This document shows positions 23,409 through 35,759 of a DNA stretch of 64,000 bases, in pieces. The DNA comes from Phyto melanocephala (Eukaryota > Arthropoda > Insecta > Diptera > Rhinophoridae), in NCBI GenBank assembly GCA_941918925.1, contig OW799233.1, forward strand, positions 117,751,833-117,815,832, in the 5' to 3' direction. Numbering within the stretch: the first letter of the stretch is position 1; every line of letters starts with the position of its first letter. The notes beneath the pieces were generated by a model that saw nothing but the letters and a program-made list of their open reading frames with translations, was not told the DNA's origin and made no database searches. The position numbers and the translations under genes are program-made.

Positions 23409-23495
23409 AAAAAATATTTTAGGTTTATTAAAGGCTTAAGTGACAGATGTTGTACAGAAATTCGTCAAATGAATTTTTTCGTCAAAATATTTTTT
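23409..23495. repeat. Short MITE with AAAATATTTTAGG ends
   Basis: The left arm is AAAATATTTTAGGTTTATTA and the right end GTCAAAATATTTTT. It shares GACAGATGTTG and GTCAAAT internally with the copy at 43120-43208. It is 87 bp and noncoding. Confidence 0.55.
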
Positions 23496-23649
23496 GTTAC
23501 TACGGCAGTCAAGGTATAATTGTACATAGACAATATTATTGCTTAAAATTCTTTAATTAATTGACTATCTGATTTGTTATAAAAGTTGAATTGTGTTTAT
23601 TTTTAATTAATTTAATTATCTTTTTCTATAAATTGAAAGAAAATGTTTT

Positions 23650-23949
23650 TTAAAAGGATGGAGCTTTCTGGTCAGTATCATTATAACAGCAGGGCCTACT
23701 TAAACGCCACCCTACTATATAGCGCTTTAACTTAAATTTATATAACTTCTATATGGACTCTAAAATACATACATATCGTACAAATATTTTCGGTTGCATT
23801 TTGAGACTAAATAAAAGAAAATTTTAATTGCAAATTAGTCAGAAAGCAACACATAGTTTAGTATAACGAAATTATACTATAGTTATATGAGCATTACACA
23901 AAATTGATGGTGCTTATCTAAAATTCGTCAAAGCCAAATATAGTGCTCT
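23650..23949 (+). mobile_element. Degenerate DINE-like 3' end
   Basis: Contains 'TAAACGCCACCCTACTATAT' and ends ATTCGTCAAAGCCAAATATA GTGCTCT, a mutated form of the terminal stem-loop. The expected TTACTTG tail is interrupted by the pogo-like element that follows. Confidence 0.5.
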
Positions 23950-24497
23950 CGGTAACTCGCGGTAACAAAAACCTTATTTGAACACCGGATAAGATGAACC
24001 AAATTTTTTTTACACTGACTACTCTGTAGCGTGAAAAAAGAAAGAAAGACTTTTAACGTGAACAAATTTGTCGGTTATTTAAATCGGGGGTATCCCCGTA
24101 AATGATTGCACAGGTTTAGTTTAGTGCGCGCTGATGATTTAGCATGATCTTATCTAAAGTTTTTCCTGAAAAATGTCACAAAAACTACCAATATTCTAAA
24201 GATAAACTTCTCGCTATTTTAAAAATTTTAAATCTCTTGTGGACTTCAATTGCTCCGAATCGTAATGGATGACAGCTGCTATTTTTGTAAATTGGTTTAA
24301 CTATTAATGGACGCTAACAAAACATATGTATGTATGTACATAACAATCCGAAATGCCAAAAAATGTATGAATTTTAGTTAAATCAGATTTTTACTTTATT
24401 TGGAAATTTTAAAGAGTTACAACTTCGTTAACATGAACAGCATTGCAAACGTGAACACGCTCGGTTTTCTATAATTCACGTTGCCGCGGGTCTACTG
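23950..24497 (+). mobile_element. Pogo/Tigger-like DNA transposon remnant
   Basis: The left end CGGTAACTCGCGGTAAC and the reversed right end CAGTAGACCCGCGGCAAC resemble the CAGTnnACCC ends of pogo/Tigger elements; TA follows the right end. The interior keeps transposase traces on the plus strand: RYFKNFKSL and WMTAAIFVNWFNY (about 24266-24304), which match the family block 'PRCFKN-K-LPV-Y-AN--AWMT--IF--W'. Stops interrupt it and the rest of the DDE domain and the CENP-B-like DNA-binding domain are gone. It is a 548-bp internally deleted, inactive copy. Confidence 0.65.
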
Positions 24498-24589
24498 TAT
24501 TTCTTTCTGTATAGGTCGTTTGGAAATCGGAAGTTTGATTATACTACTAATTTTCACTTATTTTTCTAAAATTAAAAAAAAAAAATTTC

Positions 24590-25268
24590 CACCATTTTTT
24601 TTTCAGACGTCATCTTGGATTTTCAATAGTTCACTACATTCTGGTCAAGCCCTGTGTTTTTTATACCAATATTGTGGGGTTAAAGGGAATAAATCTGTAA
24701 CTATTATTTTTGAAAAACACCGCAGTAGTTATACTCTGGTGCTTATATCTCAGTTGGTTTCAGCTACCTTGTTAGTTTTTCTTCGATATAATTTCTGCGA
24801 TTAAGGTTTATAATTTGGTTTCTGAAGGGGGTTCTAAAATTAATTAGTATTTTAAAAAAAAATTATATATATAAAAAAAAATATATATATAGTTTTTCAA
24901 ATAATTTTTGCCTATAACTTTGCCGATTTGTGACCAATTTGTCCAAAATTTTTCATGAATATCTTCAGAGGTATGCCAAATCTGCAATCTGCAAATGTTA
25001 ACAGCAGTGTCCAAAAATTATCCTAGGGCTGGAAAACTTTAATTATTGTGGTAAAAATTATCAAAAAAAAAAAATAAAGGCAGTTTTGTCTTGCTCATAT
25101 CTTTAAAAATTATGAGGTGATTATGTTGATTTAAAATACCGATCTGCTGCAAAATATTTCTAATATTTTGACACTTTACACGAGTCTTGGCGATGTAGGG
25201 TAGTTTCAAAAATTGATTTCAACCTACCCAAGGATGGACGGACGGATGGACGGACGGACAGACGGAAA
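24590..25268 (-). mobile_element. DINE-1-like element, long variant, copy L4 (partial)
   Basis: Contains 'CATCTTGGATTTTCAATAG', 'TCTGGTCAAGCCCT', 'CTTATATCTCAGTTGGTTTC', 'CTTGCTCATATCTTTAAAAA' and a terminal GGACGGACGGACAGACGG tract, in the same order as L3. Both hairpin ends are missing. A LINE fragment lies directly beyond it. Confidence 0.6.
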
Positions 25269-25269
25269 T

Positions 25270-25720
25270 TTTAAGTGGTTACGCTTGACGTAATACTTCT
25301 AGCCGAGCCACTAAATCAAAGCTACACATCATCTGTCACAGATGGATTTTAAAAATTTTTCTGGAAAATCATTCCCATAAATCGAAAACAAAACTGACCC
25401 TAGAATAGAGCCTTGGGGCACCTAAAGGTAGAGAGTTTGACTATTCATCGTTAACAAACACAAGTTGCAAGCGATACGAGCGGAAGGAAAATATAATTTT
25501 GGTTGACGTAACCCCAAATCTGAAAAAGAAATATGTTTTGTAAGAAGAATACCATGATCAATAGTATTAAGTAGTACTAAAAGGTTTCTATTTTCATTTT
25601 AAATTTTATGTCAAATATTTTTACTTACGAAATAAAATCCCGATTGCATATTACATAAAAGGCTTGGCTCATCAATCAATTTAATCATTTGATCTTACAA
25701 AAGCTTTTGTACGACTTTTT
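25270..25720 (-). pseudogene. LINE reverse-transcriptase fragment
   Basis: Minus strand, frames broken. In order: MQSGFYF (family 'QHGFR'), LLVLLNTIDHGILLTKHIS (family 'DLSKAFDTVDH-ILL--L'), ARIACNLCLLTMNS (family 'YL--R-Q-V'), then GAPQGSILGSVLFSIYGNDF at about 25363-25422, an almost canonical reverse-transcriptase motif ('GVPQGSILGPLLF-IYINDLP'). A CDR/CVALI stretch follows where the FADD motif would be. It is a jockey/CR1-style non-LTR element by this motif; no ends or target duplication were found. Confidence 0.7.
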
Positions 25721-26181
25721 AAAGAAAATACAAAATAGCTAGTGAATTGTATTCCCCGTTGGACTTGGACAAGGGGGAATATGTTTATTAATAACTTTTT
25801 GCAATATTTTTTCAAATAAAATGTTTAATTTTCATCCTTTTCATTTATGTATCCTTTTCATGAATGGACAAGAATCAGATAAAATTTTAATTAACAACTT
25901 TATAAATAAAACTTGGCCTACTTACGTATTTTTAGTAAAAAAAAATGCAGCCCAGCCACAGCAAATAAAGTTTTTCTTCAATATAATTCAAGCGAAAGCA
26001 ATGAAATTCCTCTGTTTAAACTTTTATAGGCCATAAGGAGGAAATATCTTATCCACAAGTTTCAGCAAAAAATTAGTTTTCAAAATACATACTTGCCACT
26101 TGCCACTTGCAAAAAAAAAAAAAAATTGTCTAATTTATTACTTATCAAAAGCCTACAATATAATTTAAAATTTTTTAAAAT
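25721..26181. other. Unassigned AT-rich sequence
   Basis: A 71-codon open frame (25821-26036) without recognisable features; nothing else. Confidence 0.4.
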
Positions 26182-26184
26182 TAA

Positions 26185-26343
26185 CTGCCTGTTCAACGAT
26201 GTCGAAAGAAAACCCAAGCGAAATTTCATTCGTACAAATATATTGAAAACAACAACAAAAACTAAAAATTAGTTTTTCTTTTCAACGTATTTGTACGAAT
26301 GAAATTTCGCTTGGGTTTTCTTTCGACATCGTTGAACAGGCAG
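26185..26343. repeat. 159-bp MITE with perfect 56-bp inverted repeats
   Basis: The arms 26185-26240 and 26288-26343 are exact reverse complements over 56 bp (starting CTGCCTGTTCAACGATGTCG), with weaker pairing further in and a loop of under 50 bp. TAA flanks both sides (26182-26184, 26344-26346), consistent with a 3-bp target duplication. Absence of any arm mismatch argues for a young insertion or for gene conversion between arms. The superfamily is not named by the ends; TAA fits PIF/Harbinger. Confidence 0.85.
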
Positions 26344-26346
26344 TAA

Positions 26347-28233
26347 ATAAAGCACATTTTATATTACTGCTATAATCTTTAGCGCTCATGTAGCCAGTTT
26401 ATCCATAAAACTAAAAATAGCCCTTTGAAATCTTATTTCACTCATTATTTTTATTTATTAAGAAAATTTACAAAGCAATCAAAAGAGTGTGAACGAGAGA
26501 GAGAGATAGAGAAATGTAAACGAAAACTTAAGTCTTAATATGAAATTCCTTAAATTTTAATCACTATAAAGTAAAATGAGTTTAAAATAAGTTTACTTAC
26601 CCCAGTATTTGTTTAACTTGATTATGTTCTGGTTGTTGGAATAAAAAATTTGTTCTTTATTGTAGATAAAAGTTTTTGCTGTTGTTGAAGGATTCATGTG
26701 GTTTCAGTTGCAGCATTATATACTCTTTCTTATGTAGAGGCGATTACGTTTTTTTCTTTTTTTTTTGTGTACCGTTTAAAAAAGGTTTCAAAATCACACT
26801 GACTTCTTTAAAATTGTATCAGAAACAAAATAGTTGACTCTCTCCCAGCATCGAACCAAACCCAACGTAAGGACAGCAACAGATTAACATTTTCTAAAAT
26901 TCCCTATAAGATGTTTAAGCCATCAATTTTTATTTCCAACTTTTCTCATTTTTCCGTAATTTTAATTTTTTGTTTTGTTTTTGTGTTGCAATTTTACACC
27001 AAGTTTAAAGTTAAATTTTTTCATAAAAACTTTTACAATTTAATTGTTTCGTAAAATACAGGTCTAATATATTTTACTACACTTTTTATTGTTGTTGCTG
27101 TTATTCTCTATTACTACATAGCGCATATAGTACTTAGTTGAAGGATACTTAGAATTGTCTCCTGCTTGCCTTAAACCACCTGCTGCGTCAGCAAATACCA
27201 ACTTGAGTGCGTTAACAACAAAACAAGCAAAAAGATTTCATTATTTTTATAAAAACAAAAACACTCCAGGGTCCAAATCGGTATAATGAAGTTTTTAACA
27301 AGTTTATCACCAACTTACAAAAGAATAAATTGCAAATATTTTATGCCCATACACACACATCAGGATGAGAGAAAGTTTGTTAGATATCCGTAGGTACTGC
27401 TTCCTTCATAGATTTAATAGGAATTTTTCGCAATATTGTTTAAGATTATTTGAAAGGTTTTTTCTATCAAAAAAATAGAGCATTTCATAAGAACAGAGTT
27501 GTATTTTAATGTAATCATTAGTTTAAAAAATTAAGAAAAATTTTTTATTTTTCTATTGTTAAAAATGTACTTGTTGTTTTAAAAAGTGTAAAATAATAAA
27601 AAAAAGGACTAAGCTAATATATTATTTTGGCAGGTACTTTTTACGTTGTTACTCTTACAATTTGTTATGGAAATCAACTGCTTAGTTAAGTTTTCTTTTT
27701 CCAAATTATTGTATTTTTATATAAAGTTAATAAAATTAATATTAATAGAGGTAACTTTAACTACCGTAAGCAGTGAAGACACTTTTAAATTTTTCATTAT
27801 TACAACATCCTTGTAACACAAAGTTTTTTTATATTTTTAAAATAGCAGTACCAGAGCAAACACCGATTTCTCCAAATTAAGATTTGTTTTACATTAAGGA
27901 ATTACATTTTAAGAATTTGAACCGTTTTTTTTTTAATTTTTAAATAAAAAACCGGTTTTTTAAATTTTAAATTTCTTAATATTCAAAAATCGGTTATTGA
28001 AAAAGGTCGAGTAATCGATAACTCTAAAACGTATTTTTGTGTGAAATTCGGTTTTAATTTCTGTAATATTTTTATGTTTTTGAATTTTTTTTTCTTAAGC
28101 ATACTTGTATAAAACTCTTTGGACTTTGTGTATTTTCAAGCATGTATTGGCTTAAGTTCAACACTAAATAGTCAGTATGCTGAGCTTACCAAGCTGCTTT
28201 TTTTACCAGTTTAGTTTCGAGCTCTTTTCATTA
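26347..28233. other. Mostly unique sequence with a candidate promoter
   Basis: Contains a GAGAGAGAG run near 26495, the candidate promoter and exon at 26601-26722 and a moderately GC-richer patch at about 27115-27220. No coding exon recognised. Confidence 0.4.
26601..26722 (-). promoter_or_regulatory. Candidate TATA promoter and noncoding first exon
   Basis: On the minus strand TATATAAT (26722-26715) is followed about 36 bases later by CCTTCAAC, an initiator-like sequence, then a CAACAACAGC stretch typical of fly 5' leaders, and at 26601/26600 a good splice donor (ACTGGG/GTAAGTAAAC). No ATG-led coding frame lies between. The TATA-to-start spacing is longer than usual. It could be the start of a host gene running leftward with a long first intron, or chance. 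Confidence 0.25.
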
Positions 28234-28234
28234 T

Positions 28235-28438
28235 CAAGGCATGTTTATTCATCAGGTAATTCGGTAATTAATCAATTAATTCATCAGGTTATTATTATTT
28301 TTTTCTTCACTTACTTTTAATTTCAGCTGTCAAAGACCATAATAAAAAAGCAATTTTTTCTCCTTTCTCATTTATTTCAAATGCCAAATAAAAAAGTTAT
28401 CTTCTAACTGCGATTTCCAAAAGAATAAATACGCCTTG
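28235..28438. repeat. MITE with CAAGGC-TATTTATT ends
   Basis: The left end CAAGGCATGTTTATTCAT and right end GAATAAATACGCCTTG form inverted repeats of about 16 bp with mismatches around a 204-bp noncoding element. The same ends occur joined at 2644-2677. Confidence 0.6.
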
Positions 28439-28731
28439 TTCGATATTTTCTTGACCTTCTCAACATCATGTAGACTTTTGTCTTTTGGAACCAGGTTTCT
28501 TATTATAAGTTGAATTATACATACCTATACTGTTTAACAAGACTGGAAACAGTTTGACGGCAGATTATTATTTTTTTGGTCAATTTTATAGAACCGCTTT
28601 GGATTTTTTAAAAAAATTTTTAGTAATTTTAGCAGATACCTCTCTTTTGTAATTCATTTCAATCAAGCTCACAACAAATCATGACTATCATCAAAACTAA
28701 TTACCATTTTCAAAGATAATAGATAGATTAA

Positions 28732-29561
28732 ACAAGTAAAAGTGCTATATTCGGCCGTGCCAAATCTTATATACCCTTCACAACGTGTAGTTATGCAATA
28801 ACAGTAGTTTGTATCACCATTCATCCTATATGAAATACGTACATACATATACAAAAACATCCCATTGTAAAATTATAAATTTATGTATGTATGTTAAAAA
28901 AAAAATAAAAAAAAAATTTAAAAAATAATTAAAAAAAAAAATTAAAAAAAAATTATTAAGATATAAATAATAAATATAAAACAAAAAAAAAATAAAAAAA
29001 AATAAAAAAAAAATTAAAAAAAAATAAAAAAAAAATAAAAATATAAATAATATACATATTAAATAAAAATAAAAAAAATATAATAAACAAAATTAAAACA
29101 AAAAATTTAAAAAAAATTAAAAAAAAAATTTTTTTGGCTCAGCTGGGATTCGATGCCACGTTTTTTCTAACCAGTATACACATTTGTTTGTATGTATGTT
29201 GTTGTTGTAATGTTGTTTTTGTGAAAAAAAATCGAGGTGGTCGTGGGTTTTTGCTCATATCGCAGTTGTTTATGAACCGATGTTTCTGATTTTCAATACC
29301 GATCTACTCCTGAATATTTCTAATATTTTAATACCTCACCCAGGTCCAAGCAATGTCGGGGGGCTTCAAAAAGATGATTTCAACATACACACGGACAGAG
29401 AGACAGACTGACAGACTGACAGACTGACAGAGCTTAATCGACTCCCCTATTCATAAGCTTTCAGAAAATATATACTTTATGGGGTCGGAAATGAAAATTG
29501 TAGAAATTTCACACGGAATGACAAACCTATATATACCCTTTTTCACTGTGTGAAGGGTATA
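28732..29561 (-). mobile_element. DINE-1-like element, subfamily 2, copy C
   Basis: Same block order as copy B but inverted: AACAAGTAAAAGTGCTATA with ATTCGGCCGTGCCAAAT, CACAACGTGTAG, an A-rich core of about 230 bp, 'CTGGGATTCGATGCCACG', TATG run, 'AAATCGAGGTGGTCGTGGG', GACAGACTGACAGACTGACA, 'TGGGGTCGGAAATG', and the terminal hairpin ending GTGTGAAGGGTATAAA. Confidence 0.78.
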
Positions 29562-29762
29562 AAGAAACATTAAAATATTGCTTCCGAAGAAGGTTAAGTG
29601 ACAAAACGCGTTAAGATTTTTTCGATCTCACTTCTTAAATGCCAACTGAATTTAAAGGCAGGAAATTAATTTTGAAATATACTTAAAACATTGTCTCACA
29701 TATGCCGGATATCTCAATTCCAGTAATCTTTAGCACAATTTAATTTGAACTTTATACATACA

Positions 29763-30685
<923 letters not shown>

Positions 30686-31597
30686 AGTGTAGTGTAAAAT
30701 ATGGTTTCTCTAAGTCGATAACTTTTTTGAGGCATTTCAAAAAAAAAAAAACCAATTAGTTATTCGTTTTTAGAAAAAGGGGAAAATCTGGTATTCTCTG
30801 AAATTTAATACGAATCATTAATAAAAGAGCATCAGATGTTTTTGTTTAGTATTTCTTGTTTCATTATCCTATACCTTAAATCATTTACAAAATACATTTT
30901 CCTTCATTATATTTGCCCCAAATTATTTGTTCATTCAATTACAAACACAAAAAATTTCTGATTGGTTTTAAATTATTTTTTTTTAAATTTTTTTTCTTTT
31001 CTCTTCTCATAAATTCCCTTAAACTGTACGGAAAATAACTCTTCTCATATCACTGTTTTTTGGTCACTTTATCTAAAAGCTTTCATTAATTTTTTGCGTA
31101 TGCGAGTAGTTGTTTGGTCATAGAAATTTATGAAAAAAAAAATATTTCATAAATAAAAATAAATTTCCATGTTTACACACCTGAATACTTTTCAAGTTTT
31201 ATGTTGGTTTAATGATAAATTTACACAATGTGTCTTAAAATATTATGTTTAATTTGATAAAACAAGTGAGTTATTTTACAAAGAATTTGTTTTATTTATT
31301 TATTTATTTTTATTAAAACAATGTAATAAATTTATGTTTATGATTTGAAAGCTAATAAATATTCATTTGCTAAAAGGAATGTGCTAAGTAGTGACATGTA
31401 TATACATATTAAGACAAATTTACCACTACTTTCTTTATATGTTTCTAAGATATTAAATGCAAATTACCAACAAAACAAGAAGATATTATTCATAAACATA
31501 AAAATGCTCGTGTTATTTTTTTAATATAAATGTTTTAATGTCATTTTTATTTCCTTTTTACAAGCAGAATATTTCAAAAATTTCTAAAGATATTTAC
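30686..31597. other. Unassigned AT-rich sequence
   Basis: Nothing recognised. Confidence 0.4.
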
Positions 31598-32000
31598 AGA
31601 GTGAGTCAGAATAAAATTTACACACACTTTTACAGCTTAAACTTATCCTTGATCACAGAAAATTTTATTTTTTAATAACACTAGCTTTTAAAATTTTGAC
31701 AGATATTAACTTTTTGAAATTATTTATTTTTATAGTTATTTTGGTTAAAGAAGAGGATATGAAAAAAGAAGCAATATGGACTTTTAAAAAAACAGCAAGA
31801 ATTCTAAATGCTTATCGCTATACAATTTCAAAAGCCGTTAAAGATTATAAGGAAAATGTTAGCATTGAAAAGCCTATATCAGGAAAAAATGTCCAACAGA
31901 TTTGGATAAAGCAAAAAAGAAGAAGAGTACCGAAAACCAGCTTTAAAAGTTTAATGTTGTAATACTCATACGGAGTTCCAATTCCCAACACGCTAAAGAA
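31598..32000 (+). pseudogene. Possible Tc1/mariner N-terminal fragment
   Basis: AGAGTGAGTCAGAATAAAAT at 31599 looks like a mariner-type end (AGTGnGTCAGAA). About 150 bp on, an open frame reads KEAIWTFKKTARILNAYRY followed by TISKAVKDYKE, an HTH-like arrangement, then KPISGKN (compare 'SGRK' linkers), with a change of frame after it. The catalytic part is absent. Confidence 0.35.
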
Positions 32001-32340
32001 CTTTTAAGCTAAAAAAAGAGCAAGAAGATGTAGATCAAATTTGTCTTAAAATACGCATGTTGAGGAATGGATAATCGAATTTATGTACTAGTATACAATT
32101 TCGCAACCGTAGTTAGATGGGGTACATATCACATATGAATTCGACGATTTTATGTGGCTTCTGCTTTTTAGGATGAGCTATAAATATTGTATGCAAACAT
32201 TTGCCATGAACCAGTTGTATTCGATTACTATATATATAAAGTATTTGAAAACTTTTTTAGACATTTTAATTTTAACCCTTTTTTTGGGGGGGCTCAGAAA
32301 ATGGACATAATTAACCAAAGAAACAATTCACTTATTAGTT
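32001..32340. other. Unassigned sequence
   Basis: No gene or element end recognised; an eight-G run lies at about 32285-32292. Confidence 0.4.
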
Positions 32341-32648
32341 TAGAAGGGTCATAACTTAAAATGTTCTAAAACTGACTACTAAAAATAAATTTCTCCGATT
32401 TTGTAGTTTTCTACAGTTTTATGCTGTTTTTAAAAATGTTAAATATTTAAAGACAAACAGACATTTAAATAAAAAACAAGATTTGAAAATAAGGATTTTT
32501 CAAAAGTGTCAGCATCAATTCTTTTTTTACTGATAGAAATTAGGTTTAATTTTTTTATTAAAGTTATTTAAAAATTAATCAAATGCTTTAAAACATTCAA
32601 GGTTATATTACACGAAACTATGACTTTTGAGTTATGACACTATTGTAG
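32341..32648. repeat. Degenerate inverted-repeat element
   Basis: Left TAGAAGGGTCATAACTTAAA and right (reversed) AGTGTCATAACTCAAAAGTC pair imperfectly. The ends resemble GAAAGGCCCTAACT of the element at 35531-35759. Weak support. Confidence 0.3.
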
Positions 32649-32755
32649 TAAATTTTAAGAAATTTTAAATCTGAGATTGATTATAGCCTAAATTAAAAAA
32701 GGCAATCTTTCCCTAAAAGTAATTTGGACAAAACTTAATTTAAATACAAACAAAA

Positions 32756-33526
32756 ACAAGTAACAGTGCTACATTCGGCCGTACCGAATCTTATATACCC
32801 TTCACAACGTGTAGTCATGCAATAACAATTGTTTGTATCACCATTCATCCCATATAAAATACGTGCATACGTACACGTTAGAGTAAATGTGGCATCGAAT
32901 CCCAGCTGAGCCAAAAAATTTTTATTTTATTTTATTTAATATATTATTTATATTTTATTATTTTTTTTATATTTTTTTTTAAATTTTTTTAAAAAATTTT
33001 TTTAGAAAAATTTTTAAAAAATTTTTTAAAATTTTTTTTTTAAATTTTGCTAAAATTTTTTTTTGTAGTTTTTTTTATTATTTTTTTCTTATTTTTAATA
33101 TTTTTTTTTTTTTTGTAATTTTTTTTTGTTTGGTATGTTTTTTACATGTATGTATGTATGTATGTATGTATGTTGTTGTAATAGTGAAAAAAAACGAGGT
33201 GGTCGTGGTTTTTTGCTCATATCTCAGAAAGTTATGGGGCGATTGTGCTGAATTTCAATAGCGATTCATTCCTGGATATTTCCAAGAGATTGATACCATA
33301 TACAGATCTGAGGAACATATAGTTGCTTCTAAAAGTTGATTTCAACCAACACACGGACAGACGGGCAGACGGATAGACGGACAGACGGTCAGGGCTTAAT
33401 CGACTCCTCTATTCATAAGCTTTCAGAAAATATATACTTTATGGGGTCGGAAATGAAAATTGTAGAAATTACAAACGGAATGACAAAGCTATATATACCC
33501 TTGTGCACCACAGGTGAAGGGTATAA
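32756..33526 (-). mobile_element. DINE-1-like element, subfamily 1, copy D
   Basis: Nearly the same sequence as copy A (6201-6947): ATTCGGCCGTACCGAAT, CACAACGTGTAG, 'GGCATCGAATCCCAGCTGAG', T-rich core, TATG run, 'ATATCTCAGAAAGTTATGGG', GACAGACGG units, and the CACCACAGGTGAAGGGTATAA end. High similarity between A and D marks a recently active subfamily. Confidence 0.8.
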
Positions 33527-33592
33527 ATATACAGAGAGACAGACACGCAGATATAAAATGTATTTAAAGCCCAAAAAAATTTTTATAAAAAG

Positions 33593-33671
33593 CAAGGCGA
33601 ATTCATACAGGTGAAGTTATCATCCCAGCTAATGGGGAGGCTTTTTATCAGAGTTTGTTGACTTCGCCTTG
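33593..33671. repeat. 79-bp MITE with CAAGGCGAA ends
   Basis: CAAGGCGAATTCA at the left and the reversed right end CAAGGCGAAGTCA match in 12 of 13. Too short to code. It lies about 65 bp beyond copy D. The relationship to the CAAGGC-TATTTATT ends at 28235 is unproven. Confidence 0.55.
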
Positions 33672-35530
33672 ATTTCAGTTAAGAAATCAGATATGGAAAT
33701 TGAGATTTTGGTTTCAGTATTAAGAAATTAACTTAAATGTACTTTTACGATATTAAATGTATCAAATTTATATATATTTGTTGTTTTGCACCATTTATAA
33801 TGTGTTTCACAAATATATATAATTTTTTTAGCAAAATTTTATTAAATTACATATATTACAATAAGTTTACCATCCCTGTTATACTAACATGCTATGATAG
33901 AAAATATCCCCTAAAAAGTTGCTTTGTTGTATCAGTTTGCCGTTGCATATACCTGTATGAATATACCTTGATAATAAGTATACGACTATTTATTTACCGT
34001 ATTTATATACGAGCTAATTTTATCTAATTTTATTTAGTTTTATGTTACTTATTGAAACAATCATTAAATATCGTTTCAAAACCAAGAAGATTTGGTGTTT
34101 TTTTTTTATTAAAGAATTTATTAAAAAATTTTAACAATATTTTATGAAATTATGCAAAAAACTAAATTTTATATCAAAGAAAAGCTAAACATTAATGCAT
34201 AACATACTAAAAATGTTGCCAAAACAAAAAGGACACACCAAAATTGTATGTCAAAATTGTAACAGAAAATACACAAACCGACACAAAATTTCAATATTAA
34301 AATGACTAAAATGTAGAAGTATATGCGTACTGAAAATGAATTAAGGGCAACTGTCAGCTAAAAAAATTTCTATCCAATTTCAAAATCACTTGGCTTTAAC
34401 CAAATGCTGTGACCTTATAAAAGGGATGTTTCTACATAAGATTTTTTTTTTTGCATAAAAGATTTTATTTTTGTTTGTTTGCACAATTTTAAATACGGCA
34501 GAAGGGACCAAATTTTAAATAACATTCAAAGTATGAAAAATACTACATTTACCCAAATTGGAAGCATTCGCAAAAGAGCAAAATAAATAATGACCTTTCT
34601 TTGATTAAAAAAAAAAAGTTTGTTTTTTATGGTTAAATTTAAAATATTGCTATATATGGTACATACATACATACATATGTATGTCTGTAAACAAAAATAA
34701 AATTTTCAAATATCTTTATTTGCAAATCTGTCAGCAATTTTTAAAATTAATTTTATACAAAATTCCTTTTTTGTCAACACTTAGGGTTAACATATAAAAA
34801 CCGAAAAAGGAGTTTTTCGCATCCGTATTATCCAGCTGAATAAAAATCTTACCACCTCGCTTTTGGTTGTTTCAAACAGCTGAAAATATTTAATATAATT
34901 TCTTCATTACCTTACAATTTCTTACAAAAATATCTAGTTTATTAAAACCTCTTGGGAAGAAAAGAAAATTTAAAAGCAATCTTTATATATTACCAATTCA
35001 TTTATGGGTTTTAAAGTATTAAATCAGGTTAAAATATTGTAATAAGGTATCAGCGAATTTCAGTATATGAAAATTTAAATACTCTGCAGATACAGGTATG
35101 CAATTGATCTGTAGTATTTTGGATTCACACTACATTTGAACATAAACATAATTTTTTTTTTGCTTCTGTTTTCTTATTATAAATAAAAATTTCATCAAAA
35201 TGTTTAATTCATATTCAAAAAAAACTGAAAGTTCACTTAAAAAATGTCGTCGATGCGAGTAGTTGCAATAGCTGCTATATTTGATATTTTGATGAGTAAA
35301 ATTTTCGGCCATCTTTTTACTACCTTTAGAGCTGTCAAAAACATGGTACACAAATTTAAAAGGCATTATTTGGAAATTTTTATTATTAATTTTTAATTTA
35401 ATTATTACTTAAGACATAATTTGTATTCTTTATGAATACTCGAGGAACAAATTTTAAAAATATTTTTATACGAAATGAGTTAAATATACAATTTTTATTT
35501 AACCAAAATCCTGCAAGTTGTATATTGTTG
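33672..35530. other. Unassigned AT-rich sequence
   Basis: Open frames at 33737-34027 and 35130-35366 are low-complexity and unrecognised. A CATACATACATATGTATG palindrome-like run lies near 34662. Confidence 0.4.
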
Positions 35531-35759
35531 GTCACAAGTGGAAAGGCCCTAACTCAAATGATTTCAACTTTATATGAAAAGACAAAAACTTTATAGAAAC
35601 TGTATTATCAAAATATAATTTATTTTATAGAATTTCTTGTAAAACCGTTATTTTTGAAAATATTGCATTAAATTTTTGTGTCGTTTGTGTGAAATGTATG
35701 AAATCACTGAAAAGCTATATACTGTAAAAAATACAAGTTAGGGCCTTTCTACTTTTGAC
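35531..35759. repeat. MITE with GAAAGGCCCTAACT inverted repeats
   Basis: Left GTCACAAGTGGAAAGGCCCT and reversed right GTCAAAAGTAGAAAGGCCCT continue in AACT, giving 24-bp inverted repeats with two mismatches around a 229-bp noncoding element. A similar single end (CAAGTGAAAAGACCCTCA) is seen near 42610. Confidence 0.65.

Noticed and set aside
24481..24804. 107-codon plus-strand frame
   Set aside because: Starts in the pogo-like end and runs into a DINE-like repeat; no domain.
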